From: Rhizobium sp. NXC24
Lineage (GTDB): Bacteria > Pseudomonadota > Alphaproteobacteria > Rhizobiales > Rhizobiaceae
Assembly: GCF_002944315.1 (NCBI RefSeq)
Contig: NZ_CP024314.1
Location: 1,984,001-2,048,000, forward strand
Direction of reading: 5' to 3'
Length of the DNA stretch: 64,000 nt
The translations under genes were made by a program, and so were the position numbers. The notes under the pieces were generated by a model. It had not been told where the DNA came from, searched no databases, and worked only from the letters and a program-made list of their open reading frames with translations. Positions 1 through 7,917 of this stretch are shown in pieces. Position 1 is the stretch's first letter. Each line of letters opens with the position of its first letter.

Positions 1-205
1 AACCGCTATTGATCTCTTCCAGCCTGTTGATCGTGCGGATCAGGGTGGATTTGCCGGAACCGGACGGCCCGCAAATGACGACCACCTCGCCGCGGCTGAC
101 GGCGGCGTTGATGTTCTTCAACACCGGATAATGACCATAATTCTTGCAGACCTCATGAAGACGTATCTCCTGAGCGTCCTGCGGCCCGGAAACTGGGATG
201 CTCAT
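1..205 (-). CDS. Amino-acid ABC transporter ATP-binding protein (N-terminal part, cut by window edge)
   Basis: This is the cytoplasmic ATPase of a polar amino-acid importer of the HisP/GlnQ type. Only the first 68 residues are inside the window, and the frame runs open to base 1. The Walker A motif GPSGSGKST is at about residues 46-54, preceded by the usual first beta strands. The start ATG overlaps the stop of the upstream permease as ATGA (202-205), so the two are translationally coupled. The signature and Walker B motifs lie outside the window. The family is clear; the exact amino acid carried cannot be told. Confidence 0.9.
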   Translation of the reverse strand, partial: MSIPVSGPQDAQEIRLHEVCKNYGHYPVLKNINAAVSRGEVVVICGPSGSGKSTLIRTINRLEEINSG

Positions 206-960
206 AGCTGCTCCGTAAATGTCTTGAGGGGAAGGACGTCGGTGCGAAGGCGAACTTTGCTTGGCCCTGCACGCCTGCGGGCAATTCGCTTTTCAACCGT
301 GTTGGCAATGTGGGTCAGGCTCCAGCAGAGCAGATAGTAGGCCACGGCGAGAATGAAGAAGACCTGGAAAGGCTGCGAGAGCAGTTGGTTGTTCACCTGG
401 CTCGCAGCAAAGGTCAGGTCCGGTACATTGATGACGTAACCAAGCGTCGTATCCTTGATCGTCGAGACGAAGGTCGAGATCATGCTCGGGATCATATTGT
501 AGAGCGCCTGCGGCAGGATCACGAAGCGCATCGCGCCGATATAGCTATGGCCGAGAGCCCTGGCGGCATCCATTTGCCCTTGACCGAGTGAAACGATGCC
601 GGCCCGCACGACCTCGCTCAAGAACGCCCCCTCATAGATCACCAGCGTTACCAGCATGATCAGGAAACTCGGCACGTCCGCGCCAGTCCAGAGCGGAACG
701 AGGAAATAGGACCAAAGGATCAGCATCAGCAGCGGAACGCCGCGTGTGATGTAGACCAGGCCCGTCACCGGCCACCGGAGGACCGCCCATTTGGAAAGGC
801 GAGCCATGGCTAGCAGGATGCTGACGGGGAATGCGAGCGCGATGGCGAGCGCCGAGAGAATGAGCGTATTCGCAAGGCCGCCCAGCGGGCCATTGGGATA
901 CTGGCCGATCAGCAACAAAAGCCAATAGTCATGGATGATGTTGATAACGTCCTGGATCAC
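202..960 (-). CDS. Amino-acid ABC transporter permease (HisM/GlnP family)
   Basis: This inner-membrane permease has 252 residues, the normal length for the family, and about five membrane segments. The cytoplasmic EAA-type loop, read here as ARALGHSYIGAMRFVILPQA around residues 133-152, is where the ATPase docks. It starts inside the end of the second permease gene (957-960) and ends inside the ATPase start, so the three genes form one operon. Together they make a heteromeric permease pair. No periplasmic binding protein is seen here; it probably lies left of the window. Confidence 0.92.
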   Translation of the reverse strand: MIQDVINIIHDYWLLLLIGQYPNGPLGGLANTLILSALAIALAFPVSILLAMARLSKWAVLRWPVTGLVYITRGVPLLMLILWSYFLVPLWTGADVPSFLIMLVTLVIYEGAFLSEVVRAGIVSLGQGQMDAARALGHSYIGAMRFVILPQALYNMIPSMISTFVSTIKDTTLGYVINVPDLTFAASQVNNQLLSQPFQVFFILAVAYYLLCWSLTHIANTVEKRIARRRAGPSKVRLRTDVLPLKTFTEQL

Positions 961-1664
961 GCGCGCGCCCTCCGCATCGGATCGGACCGCATGGAAAGAA
1001 ATGCGCCCAGGGCCATGATGATCAGGGAGAAGAACAGATAGATCACGGTGCCGATCAAATAGATCTCAAAGGTGCGGAAGCTGACATTGTCGATTTCCTT
1101 CACCGCATGCGTAAGCTCCGACGCACCGACAACGATGGCGAGACTGCTGTTCTTGAAGAGGGATACACTATGATTGATCAGCGGCGGCAGCGCATTGCGC
1201 AGCCCCTGGGGCATGATCACGAAACGCATTGCGGAAAGATAGCCGTGCCCGAGCGCCTTGGCTGCTTCCATCTGCCCAGGGCTGACGGAGCGTAGGCCGG
1301 AACGCAAGTCCTCGCTGAAATAGGCAGCCTGACACAATCCCAGCCCGATCACCGCGAAAATGGCTTCGGCATTGTGGTTGGCGAGCCAATCCGTGATGCC
1401 CTGCGGCATCAACGAATAGATCCCGAAATACCACAGCATCAGTTGCACGAGTGTAGGCACATTGCGGTGATAGGAAACGTAGGCCTTTACGATGGGATCA
1501 CCGACGCGAAGCGGCGACATCCGAAGCGCAAACAGCAGGATGGCGAGTGTCATGGCAAGCAGCCAGGAGCCGATGTAGATGACGAAAGTCATCTCGATGC
1601 CCTGCAGGAGCATCGCCTGATAGTCCGGATTGCTGAGGATCGCCGAAAGATCGAACCCGCTCAC
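957..1664 (-). CDS. Amino-acid ABC transporter permease (HisQ/GlnP family)
   Basis: This second permease of the same importer has 235 residues. It has a hydrophobic N-terminal half and an EAA loop containing AAKALGHGYLSAMRFVIMPQ, closely parallel to that of the partner permease, as expected for a pseudo-symmetric pair. Its start overlaps the SDR stop by four bases (1661-1664) and its end overlaps the next permease start. The family and operon are secure. Glutamate/aspartate-like or related polar substrates are typical of the family, but nothing in the sequence fixes the substrate. Confidence 0.92.
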   Translation of the reverse strand: MSGFDLSAILSNPDYQAMLLQGIEMTFVIYIGSWLLAMTLAILLFALRMSPLRVGDPIVKAYVSYHRNVPTLVQLMLWYFGIYSLMPQGITDWLANHNAEAIFAVIGLGLCQAAYFSEDLRSGLRSVSPGQMEAAKALGHGYLSAMRFVIMPQGLRNALPPLINHSVSLFKNSSLAIVVGASELTHAVKEIDNVSFRTFEIYLIGTVIYLFFSLIIMALGAFLSMRSDPMRRARA

Positions 1665-2428
1665 GGCTTCGCACCTTCCGCGTCATGGGGCTGAGGCTTG
1701 GCCGTCTGAAGGCCGCCCATCACCTGCAATGTCGGGGTGATCTCCATATGGCCGATATTAACCGCGACCGGCGCGGCGATCGCAAAGGCGATTGCGTCAG
1801 CGATATCGGCGGCCTGCGGCAGCTCGAACCCATCGATGAAGCGTTCGCGCACGCTGGGATCACTGCCGTGCACGTGGTTGAAAATATCGGTCGCGACGCG
1901 GCCGGGGCAGATTTCGGTCACGCGGACGCGCTTGCCGAATGCGTCGATACGCAGTTGGTTCGACAGCATGGCGACGCCTGCCTTGACGGCGTGATAGGTG
2001 GAGTTGCCGCCGAAATTATAGTTGCCGGCAATCGAGGAGATGTTGATGACATGCCCGCGGTCGCGAGCCACCATTCCGGGCACGATCAGGCGGCAAATAT
2101 GCAGGACGGCGCGGAGATTGACGTCGATGAGGAGATCAATGTCCTCTTCGTCCGCCTGGAGGAATTTCTTCGGCCGGTCAACGCCGGCATTGTTGACCAG
2201 AATATCGAACTGAACGCGGTTCGCAAGATCGGCGATGGCCGCACGATCCGTCACATCGATGACGTGAGCGATACATCCCGTACGTTCTGCCAGTTCCGTC
2301 AATGGACCAGCGCTGCGGGCAATCGCATGCACTTCGATGTTCTCGCGGCGAAACCGCTCCACCACTGCAGCGCCGATACCGGAGGAGGCGCCGGTGACCA
2401 ACGCGGTCTTGTAATCAGAGAATGGCAT
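1661..2428 (-). CDS. SDR-family NAD(P)-dependent oxidoreductase
   Basis: This 255-residue classical short-chain dehydrogenase has the cofactor motif TGASSGIG near the N-terminus, the NNAG motif, the catalytic Ser in INISSIAG and the YHAVK catalytic Tyr/Lys pair. The start ATG follows an AAGGGGA ribosome site. It resembles the serine/3-hydroxy acid dehydrogenase branch (YdfG-like), but that is a weak inference. As first gene of the run into the ABC importer it may oxidise or reduce the imported compound. It diverges from a LysR gene, which is the likely regulator. Confidence 0.85.
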   Translation of the reverse strand: MPFSDYKTALVTGASSGIGAAVVERFRRENIEVHAIARSAGPLTELAERTGCIAHVIDVTDRAAIADLANRVQFDILVNNAGVDRPKKFLQADEEDIDLLIDVNLRAVLHICRLIVPGMVARDRGHVINISSIAGNYNFGGNSTYHAVKAGVAMLSNQLRIDAFGKRVRVTEICPGRVATDIFNHVHGSDPSVRERFIDGFELPQAADIADAIAFAIAAPVAVNIGHMEITPTLQVMGGLQTAKPQPHDAEGAKP

Positions 2429-2489
2429 TCTGATCCCCTTGTTGTTGCCGCAGACATTAGCGGAGCTTCAACTCCTTGCCTAAGACCGA

Positions 2490-2507
2490 TTATTTTTGGA
2501 GTAATAA
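2490..2507. promoter_or_regulatory. Inverted repeat in the SDR/LysR divergent promoter
   Basis: TTATT and AATAA form a dyad with 8 bases between the arms, in an AT-rich patch between the divergent SDR and LysR genes. LysR-type regulators commonly bind AT-rich dyads in such shared promoters, so this is a candidate operator. The pattern is short and could be chance. Confidence 0.35.
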
Positions 2508-2669
2508 GCAACTTTTATGGAGATCGACCGGCCGCAAGCGAGCGGGCTGTTGCCGCGGGTAATTGCGCCTTTTTGCCGGAGCCTACATGGCCTTCCCGCA
2601 TCGACGCGCGTTGCAAAACAGATGCGCGTCTGCAAACATGCCCCGGAAGACAGAATAGTACCCAATGCC

Positions 2670-3575
2670 ATGGATATCAGACGTTTCAAATCCTTCATCG
2701 CCATCGTTGACAGCGGCAGCATTACGCGGGCCGCCGATATCCTGCACCTCGCCCAGCCGGCGCTGAGCCAGCAGTTGGCGGCGCTCGAGGAGCATTTCGG
2801 GCAGAAACTGCTGATCCGAAGCCAGCAGGGCGTCAGCATGACCGATGCCGGACATGCGGTCTACCGGCATGCGCAGATCATTCTCCGTCAGATGGAACAG
2901 GCACAGACGGATGCGGCAGCCGCCGGCAATTCGCTTGCGGGACGCGTTTCCATCGGCCTCGTGCCTTTCAGCAGCGCTGCCACGCTCTCGGTCGAGCTGC
3001 TGGCGGAAACGAGAAAGCGGCACCCCGGCATTCTGCTTCATCTGACCGAGAGCGTCGGCCAGACCTACAGCCAGATGATCATGAACGGCCGGCTGGAAAT
3101 GGCGCTGATCCACGGCATCGGGCCGATCAAGGGCGTACGGTTCGAACCGATCCTCAGGGAGGAATTCTATTTCGTCGCTCATCGCAATTTCGCGATCGAT
3201 TCAGACCCGAAGCCCCTGCCGGTCAGCGCACTGGACGGAATGCCGATGCTGTTGCCGCCGGCTTATAATTTCGTGCGTCGGGCCATCGATGCCGCCTTCA
3301 CGCGCAGCCGGATCAACCTCAAGGTCGTGGCCGAAGTGGAAATCGTGCGAACCCTGGGGCGCGCGGTTGGCAGCGGGCTTGGCGCGACCATCATGCCGAA
3401 GGCGATCGCTGACCGCATCGTGTCGGAATCGAGCGAGCCTCTTGTCTGCCGGCTCGTCTCGCCCCGCATCGAGGAAACGCTGTCGCTTTGCACGTCCGAT
3501 CAGAGTTCACTGTCGGAGCCGGCATTCGCCGTCAAGGATATCCTTGTCGAACTGACCGAACGGCTAAAACTCTAG
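2670..3575 (+). CDS. LysR-family transcriptional regulator
   Basis: This 301-residue regulator has an N-terminal winged helix (about residues 1-60, with ITRAADILHLAQPALSQQL as the HTH) and a periplasmic-binding-like effector domain in the remainder. The frame is open further upstream to 2517, but the family start MDIRRF and the normal length favour 2670. It resembles the Cbl/NAC-like branch in its N-terminus. It is transcribed away from the SDR-importer operon and probably controls that operon, itself, or the adjacent pxp operon. The effector is unknown. Confidence 0.88.
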   Translation: MDIRRFKSFIAIVDSGSITRAADILHLAQPALSQQLAALEEHFGQKLLIRSQQGVSMTDAGHAVYRHAQIILRQMEQAQTDAAAAGNSLAGRVSIGLVPFSSAATLSVELLAETRKRHPGILLHLTESVGQTYSQMIMNGRLEMALIHGIGPIKGVRFEPILREEFYFVAHRNFAIDSDPKPLPVSALDGMPMLLPPAYNFVRRAIDAAFTRSRINLKVVAEVEIVRTLGRAVGSGLGATIMPKAIADRIVSESSEPLVCRLVSPRIEETLSLCTSDQSSLSEPAFAVKDILVELTERLKL

Positions 3576-3594
3576 ATTTGGCAACGGGCCTCGC

Positions 3595-3625
3595 GCCCAC
3601 CGACCCGGAAACCGGGCCGGTGGGC
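3595..3625. terminator. GC-rich hairpin between convergent genes
   Basis: GCCCACCG pairs with CGGTGGGC and an inner CCGGG stem closes on an AAA loop, giving a long stem between the ends of the LysR gene and the aminotransferase gene. There is no clear T-tract on either side, so it may act as a weak bidirectional terminator or an mRNA 3-prime stabiliser. Confidence 0.5.
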
Positions 3626-3636
3626 ACGATCCGGTG

Positions 3637-4848
3637 TCAGTGCATATCGCGGCAGAACTGGGCGATACGCGCGCAGCCCTCGCCAAGCATTTCCATGCTT
3701 GTCGCATAGGAGATGCGGAAATAAGGGCTCATGCCATAGGCGGCACCCTGCACTGTCGCGACGTGATGCTCCTCCACGAGCGCCATGACGAAATCGACAT
3801 CAGTCTCGATCTTGCGTCCGCCCTTGGTCGTCTTGCCTATCAGGGCTGACATGTTGGGATAGAGGTAGAAGGCACCCTCGGGCTTGTGGCAACGCAGCCC
3901 TTCGACCTTCGACAGTTGATTGAGAACGAAATCGCGTCTTTCCCTGTAGATGGCCGCCCGTTCCTTGAGGAGATCCTGGGGACCGTCGAGCGCTGCGATC
4001 GCGGCAGCCTGCGAGACGGTGGCGATCCCGCCGCTGTTCTGGCCGTTGACGTTGCTGATCGCCGCGATCAGCTCCTTCGATCCGCTGGCGCAATATCCCA
4101 ACCGCCAGCCGGTCATGGCATAGGCTTTCGAAACTCCGTTCATCGTCAGGACACGGTCGTAAAGCCTGGGTTCGGCATCGGCGATCGTGCAGAATTCAAA
4201 GCCGTCATAGACCAGGTGCTCGTAGATATCGTCGGTCAGGATCCAGACGTGCGGATGGCGCAGCATGACGTCAGCAATCGCGGCCATTTCGGCGCGCGAG
4301 CAGGCGGCACCTGTCGGATTGTTCGGGAAGTTCAGGATAAGCCATTTCGTACGCGGCGTGATCGCAGCCTCCAGATCCTCGGGACGCAGCTTGAATCCAG
4401 CCTGCTCGAAGCAAGGCACTGCCACGGGCACGCCGCCGGCAAACTTGACGATGTCGGCGTAGCTAACCCAGGACGGAGTGGGAATAACGACCTCGTCGCC
4501 GGGATTGCAGGTCGCGAGCATCGCGTTGAAGATCACCTGCTTGCCGCCGCCGGACACGACGATCTGGCTGGCATCATAATCGAGATTGTTGTCGCGCTTG
4601 AACTTTCTGCTGATCGCAGCCTTCAGTGCCGGCGTGCCATCCATCGGCGGATATTTCGTCTCGCCGTTCAACGCTGCGGCGTGCGCTGCCTCGATCGCAT
4701 GAGCGGGCGTTGGAAAGTCCGGCTCGCCGGACGAGAGACTGACAACCTTGATGCCCTTGGCGGCGAGTTCCCTGGCGCGCTGGGTCATGGCGGCGGATGC
4801 GGAGATGGAGACGTTTTTGAGGCGATCGGCTATGGAAGACATCGGCAT
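3637..4848 (-). CDS. PLP-dependent aminotransferase, class I (aspartate aminotransferase family)
   Basis: This 403-residue fold-type I aminotransferase has the substrate-loop motif SSGEPDFPTP near residue 40, NNPTGA around 176, and the Schiff-base lysine in NGVSKAYAMTGWRLGY at about residue 241. The substrate arginine near the C-terminus (YFRISYA) is present. It is last in the pxp/acc operon, 145 bases after pxpA. If the operon makes glutamate from 5-oxoproline, this enzyme could pass the amino group on to an oxo-acid; that link is inferred. Specificity cannot be set from sequence alone. Confidence 0.88.
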   Translation of the reverse strand: MPMSSIADRLKNVSISASAAMTQRARELAAKGIKVVSLSSGEPDFPTPAHAIEAAHAAALNGETKYPPMDGTPALKAAISRKFKRDNNLDYDASQIVVSGGGKQVIFNAMLATCNPGDEVVIPTPSWVSYADIVKFAGGVPVAVPCFEQAGFKLRPEDLEAAITPRTKWLILNFPNNPTGAACSRAEMAAIADVMLRHPHVWILTDDIYEHLVYDGFEFCTIADAEPRLYDRVLTMNGVSKAYAMTGWRLGYCASGSKELIAAISNVNGQNSGGIATVSQAAAIAALDGPQDLLKERAAIYRERRDFVLNQLSKVEGLRCHKPEGAFYLYPNMSALIGKTTKGGRKIETDVDFVMALVEEHHVATVQGAAYGMSPYFRISYATSMEMLGEGCARIAQFCRDMH

Positions 4849-4993
4849 GATCTTTCGCTGAGATGGGAAAATTTGGTTGCCTTAAAGCGCGTCACGATCT
4901 CTGGGATTCGCTCCTTGCGCTTTAAGCTCTTGTTTTTGCGCATGTCGTTGTCGCAAAACCGCTGCACACTTTTGCGCGACATGCTTTAGGCAA

Positions 4994-5761
4994 TCAGGAC
5001 GCAAGTTCGGCCGCAGGCGCGAGCGTGGCGCCGGAAGCCTCGATTTCGCTGCGGACAATGCGGGCAAGCTCCAAGGAGCCGGGCGTATCGCTATGCACAA
5101 GGATCGACCGGGCCGGCATGGCGATGGTGGTACCGTCGATGGCCTCGACGGTGCCATCGGTCAGAAAACGACGCACTCGCGCCCGAACAGAAGCCTCATC
5201 CTTGACGAGGGCGCCCGGCAGACCGCGGGCAACAAGCGCGCCGCTGGCGTCATAGGCGCGGTCGGCCAGAAACAGCGCCAGCGTCCTGAGTTTCGCGCGT
5301 TTTGCCGCCTTCTCGATTTCGCTGCCGGCCGTGACGAATATCACCAGGCGAGGATCGACGGTGAAAATGGCATCCATCATCAGATCGGCGAGCGCTGGAT
5401 CGCGATTGACCATATTGCCCATGGCCGCGTGAAAGCTGAAATGACTGACCCTCATGCCTTGGCTCTTGGCGATCGCGATCAGAGCGCCGAGCTGATAAAG
5501 CATCTGCTGCCGCAGTTCGTCCGGCTGAAACGGCATCTCGCGCCGGCCGAAACCGGATCGATCCGGCAGACCCGGATGCGCGCCGATCCCCACGCCGTTT
5601 TCCTTTGCGAGACGCACCATGCGCGCCATCGTATCCGGGTCACCGCCATGAAAGCCGCAGGCAATGTTGGCGGACGAGACGATCTTCATCATCGCTTCGT
5701 CATCGCATAGCCGATAAGGACCGAAACCTTCGCCCATGTCAGAATTCAGATCGATCTTCAC
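4994..5761 (-). CDS. pxpA: LamB/YcsF family protein, 5-oxoprolinase subunit A
   Basis: This 255-residue protein opens with the family signature NSDMGEGFG and continues with IACGFHGGDP and GAHPGLPDRSGFGRR, both diagnostic of PxpA. In the PxpABC system this subunit is needed for ATP-dependent opening of 5-oxoproline (pyroglutamate) to glutamate. I chose the GTG start at 5761 because a consensus AGGAGG (5767-5772) stands five bases upstream and the protein then begins VKIDLNSDMGE as in homologues. A longer frame to 5782 exists. It lies 31 bases after pxpC. Confidence 0.92.
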   Translation of the reverse strand: MKIDLNSDMGEGFGPYRLCDDEAMMKIVSSANIACGFHGGDPDTMARMVRLAKENGVGIGAHPGLPDRSGFGRREMPFQPDELRQQMLYQLGALIAIAKSQGMRVSHFSFHAAMGNMVNRDPALADLMMDAIFTVDPRLVIFVTAGSEIEKAAKRAKLRTLALFLADRAYDASGALVARGLPGALVKDEASVRARVRRFLTDGTVEAIDGTTIAMPARSILVHSDTPGSLELARIVRSEIEASGATLAPAAELAS

Positions 5762-5792
5762 AGCTTCCTCCTTTTGACCCATTCACTTGCCG

Positions 5793-6788
5793 TCAGGCCA
5801 TCGCCTTCAAAGCGCGCTTGACCATCTGCGAGGTCCGCCTGACATCCGCGACATAGCGGGCAACGGCTTGCTCAACTGCGCGTGCCTCGGCATGCGTCGA
5901 GCGAACGAACCGCAACCGGCTTCCAATACGGGCTTGCCCGAGACGCCACAGATCGCATTCGATGACGCCCGCGATCTTGGGATAGCCACCCGCGGTGTTG
6001 GCGTCGCTCATTTGGATGATCGGCTCGCCACCGGGCGGGACCTGGATCACGCCGGGCACGATGCCGTAAGAGCGCATCTCGACTGTCGCTGACGGCTTGA
6101 TCGGTTCGCCGGAGAGGCGATAACCGGTGCGGTCGCTGCTGGATGATATCCTCCAGGTCTGGCCCCAGAAGGCCTCGCCTTCGGAGGCGAAGAGCTCATG
6201 CTCGCCAGCCACTATAGCCCGGATCGGCAGCACACTGTCGATCACAGCCGGGAAGACATCGCGCAACGCCACGGCCGGCTCGACGGCGGCGATGCCGCTT
6301 GGTGGCAGAGGGAGTGCATCCGAAACCGTGCCAAATCCGATCCTGTCGCCCCTAGCGAGCGATCGACCGGCATTGCCGCCAAACCCTCCGCGCAGCGCGG
6401 TGCTGCGCGAGCCCATGAGGACCGGCACGTCCAGCCCTCCACCGAACAGGATATAGGCGCGGGCCAATTTCGGTGGCTGCCTCAGCTCCAGGATCTGACC
6501 CGGCTCGGCGACGTGAGTACACCATGGAAGCAATTCCCGACCATCCAGTGTCGGATGGCCGTCCGCACCTGTGACGGCAAAGACGCTATCGGTCTCGAAC
6601 CGCAGCTTGAACGGAAAGGTCTGAACCTCGATCGCCGCCGCGCCCTCGTCATTGCCAATAAGGATATTGCCGATCTTCACCGCAAGCGGATCCATCGCGC
6701 CGCTGGCCGAGACCCCGATGTCGCGATAGCCGGGGCGGCCAAGGTCCTGGACGGTGTTGAATGAACCGGTTTCGATGATCTGGATCAT
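5793..6788 (-). CDS. pxpC: Biotin-dependent carboxyltransferase family protein, 5-oxoprolinase subunit C
   Basis: This 331-residue protein is of the KipA/AHS2/PxpC family. It begins MIQIIETGSFNTVQDLGRPG and carries SASGAMDPLAVKIGN, the classic family opening. The ATG overlaps the pxpB stop as ATGA (6785-6788), so the two subunits are coupled. The family is homologous to half of the carboxyltransferase domain of urea carboxylase, which matters because carboxylase and biotin-carrier genes share this operon. A longer upstream frame is an overlap artefact inside pxpB. Confidence 0.92.
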   Translation of the reverse strand: MIQIIETGSFNTVQDLGRPGYRDIGVSASGAMDPLAVKIGNILIGNDEGAAAIEVQTFPFKLRFETDSVFAVTGADGHPTLDGRELLPWCTHVAEPGQILELRQPPKLARAYILFGGGLDVPVLMGSRSTALRGGFGGNAGRSLARGDRIGFGTVSDALPLPPSGIAAVEPAVALRDVFPAVIDSVLPIRAIVAGEHELFASEGEAFWGQTWRISSSSDRTGYRLSGEPIKPSATVEMRSYGIVPGVIQVPPGGEPIIQMSDANTAGGYPKIAGVIECDLWRLGQARIGSRLRFVRSTHAEARAVEQAVARYVADVRRTSQMVKRALKAMA

Positions 6789-7492
6789 AGCTCGATCCTT
6801 GCCGGCAGAAAGCGCACGGTATCCCCGGGCGCCATAAGGGCCGGCGTCGCGGAGGTCGGATCGAACATCTGCAATTCCGCATGGCCGAGGGAGTTCCACC
6901 CGTTCGGACCGGTCAGCATCGCAACGCCGGTCTGCATTCCTCCGATCGTTACGCTGCCCTTTTCCATCCTCAGCGACGGAATGGTCTTGCGAGGCATATA
7001 AATGCGCGGATCAAGGCCGTGCAGGTAGGCGAAACCCGGGGCACTTCCCAAGGCGAAAACACGGTAATCGGCTTCATAGTGAATACGCACCACTTCGCGG
7101 TCGCTCAATCCGCTGAAGTCGCAGATAGCCGGAAGATCGATCGCATAAGCGCCGCCGTAGTGGACGGGGACTTCGATGATCTTTCCCGCCAGGTCGAGGC
7201 TCTCGGTATTGTTCCATGCCTCGAGAAGCCGGCCTGCAATGAATTCGGGATCCTCGGGCGTCTCCTTGAAGATCGCCAGGAGATTGGTCATGCCGGGGAT
7301 CACTTCCGCGATATCTGCCCAGCGCGTCACCGTTTGCGAGAGGCCCCAGATCCATCGCTGGGCGGGGAGGTCAAATTCACCCGGCGCTTCGAGCAGGAAA
7401 GATCGAGCTCCGATGCAGGAAACCCGCGCCTGGCCTTTGACGGCGGGGACGATTTCGCGACGTTGCGCAAGGATGTTCGAATTGGCAATCAT
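6785..7492 (-). CDS. pxpB: Allophanate hydrolase subunit 1 family protein, 5-oxoprolinase subunit B
   Basis: This 235-residue protein is of the KipI/AHS1/PxpB family, marked by the near-C-terminal block GSAPGFAYLHGLDPRIYMPR, the conserved VHYGGAYAIDLP and the ending APGDTVRFLP. It pairs with PxpC; the two together correspond to the carboxyltransferase region of urea carboxylase. It overlaps the biotin-carrier-like gene by four bases upstream and pxpC by four bases downstream. Family assignment is firm. Whether the natural substrate is 5-oxoproline or another lactam or amide is not shown by sequence. Confidence 0.92.
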   Translation of the reverse strand: MIANSNILAQRREIVPAVKGQARVSCIGARSFLLEAPGEFDLPAQRWIWGLSQTVTRWADIAEVIPGMTNLLAIFKETPEDPEFIAGRLLEAWNNTESLDLAGKIIEVPVHYGGAYAIDLPAICDFSGLSDREVVRIHYEADYRVFALGSAPGFAYLHGLDPRIYMPRKTIPSLRMEKGSVTIGGMQTGVAMLTGPNGWNSLGHAELQMFDPTSATPALMAPGDTVRFLPARIEL

Positions 7493-7917
7493 GAGTGTGG
7501 CTCGATCTCGAACAGGGGATCACCGAAACCGACGAGAGCATCGGGCTCTGCCAGTCGTTTGCTCAGCAAACCGGACCGGCCCGCGGGAATAGGAAGTAGG
7601 ACGGAACCTATGCGGATGAAGCCGATAACGTCCTGCTCTGAAACAGCGCGAGGACGATGCTCGATTTCGATGGGGGCCGAAGGGTATGAAGGGCAGAAGC
7701 GACCTGCCATCGGCGCTTTGACGGTGGCCGCCGGTGTCACGGCCAAGCCCGGCCGTGCATTCCCTGTCGTGCTGACTTGAGCGCCACCCGCTGCCGAAAT
7801 CACGAGACGCAGATTTCCGCCAGGTCTCGAGATTTCAATTCCGCCGACTCCCGCGGCCATCAAGGCATCGGCCAGGACTGCTATGGTCGCCGGATCGCTG
7901 AAGTCGATCGCGCTCAT
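7489..7917 (-). CDS. Biotin-carboxyl-carrier-like protein lacking the biotinyl lysine
   Basis: This 142-residue protein is laid out like AccB, with an N-terminal helix region, a linker and a C-terminal biotinyl/lipoyl fold (APMAGRF at about 68-74, GFGDPLFEIEP at the end). Aligned without gaps to ordinary BCCP, the EAMKM site falls on residues 102-106, which read RIGSV. The biotin-accepting lysine is replaced by Ser105. It therefore cannot be biotinylated at the usual place and may be structural. The ATG at 7917 overlaps the accC stop by four bases. A true BCCP gene lies two genes upstream. Confidence 0.82.
   Translation of the reverse strand: MSAIDFSDPATIAVLADALMAAGVGGIEISRPGGNLRLVISAAGGAQVSTTGNARPGLAVTPAATVKAPMAGRFCPSYPSAPIEIEHRPRAVSEQDVIGFIRIGSVLLPIPAGRSGLLSKRLAEPDALVGFGDPLFEIEPHS

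Noticed and set aside
1685..2710. Plus-strand open frame of 341 codons opposite the SDR gene
   Set aside because: It is antisense to an SDR with all catalytic motifs and crosses the divergent promoter region.
3886..4989. Plus-strand open frame of 367 codons opposite the aminotransferase
   Set aside because: It is antisense to a clear aminotransferase, with no ribosome site and no recognisable domains.
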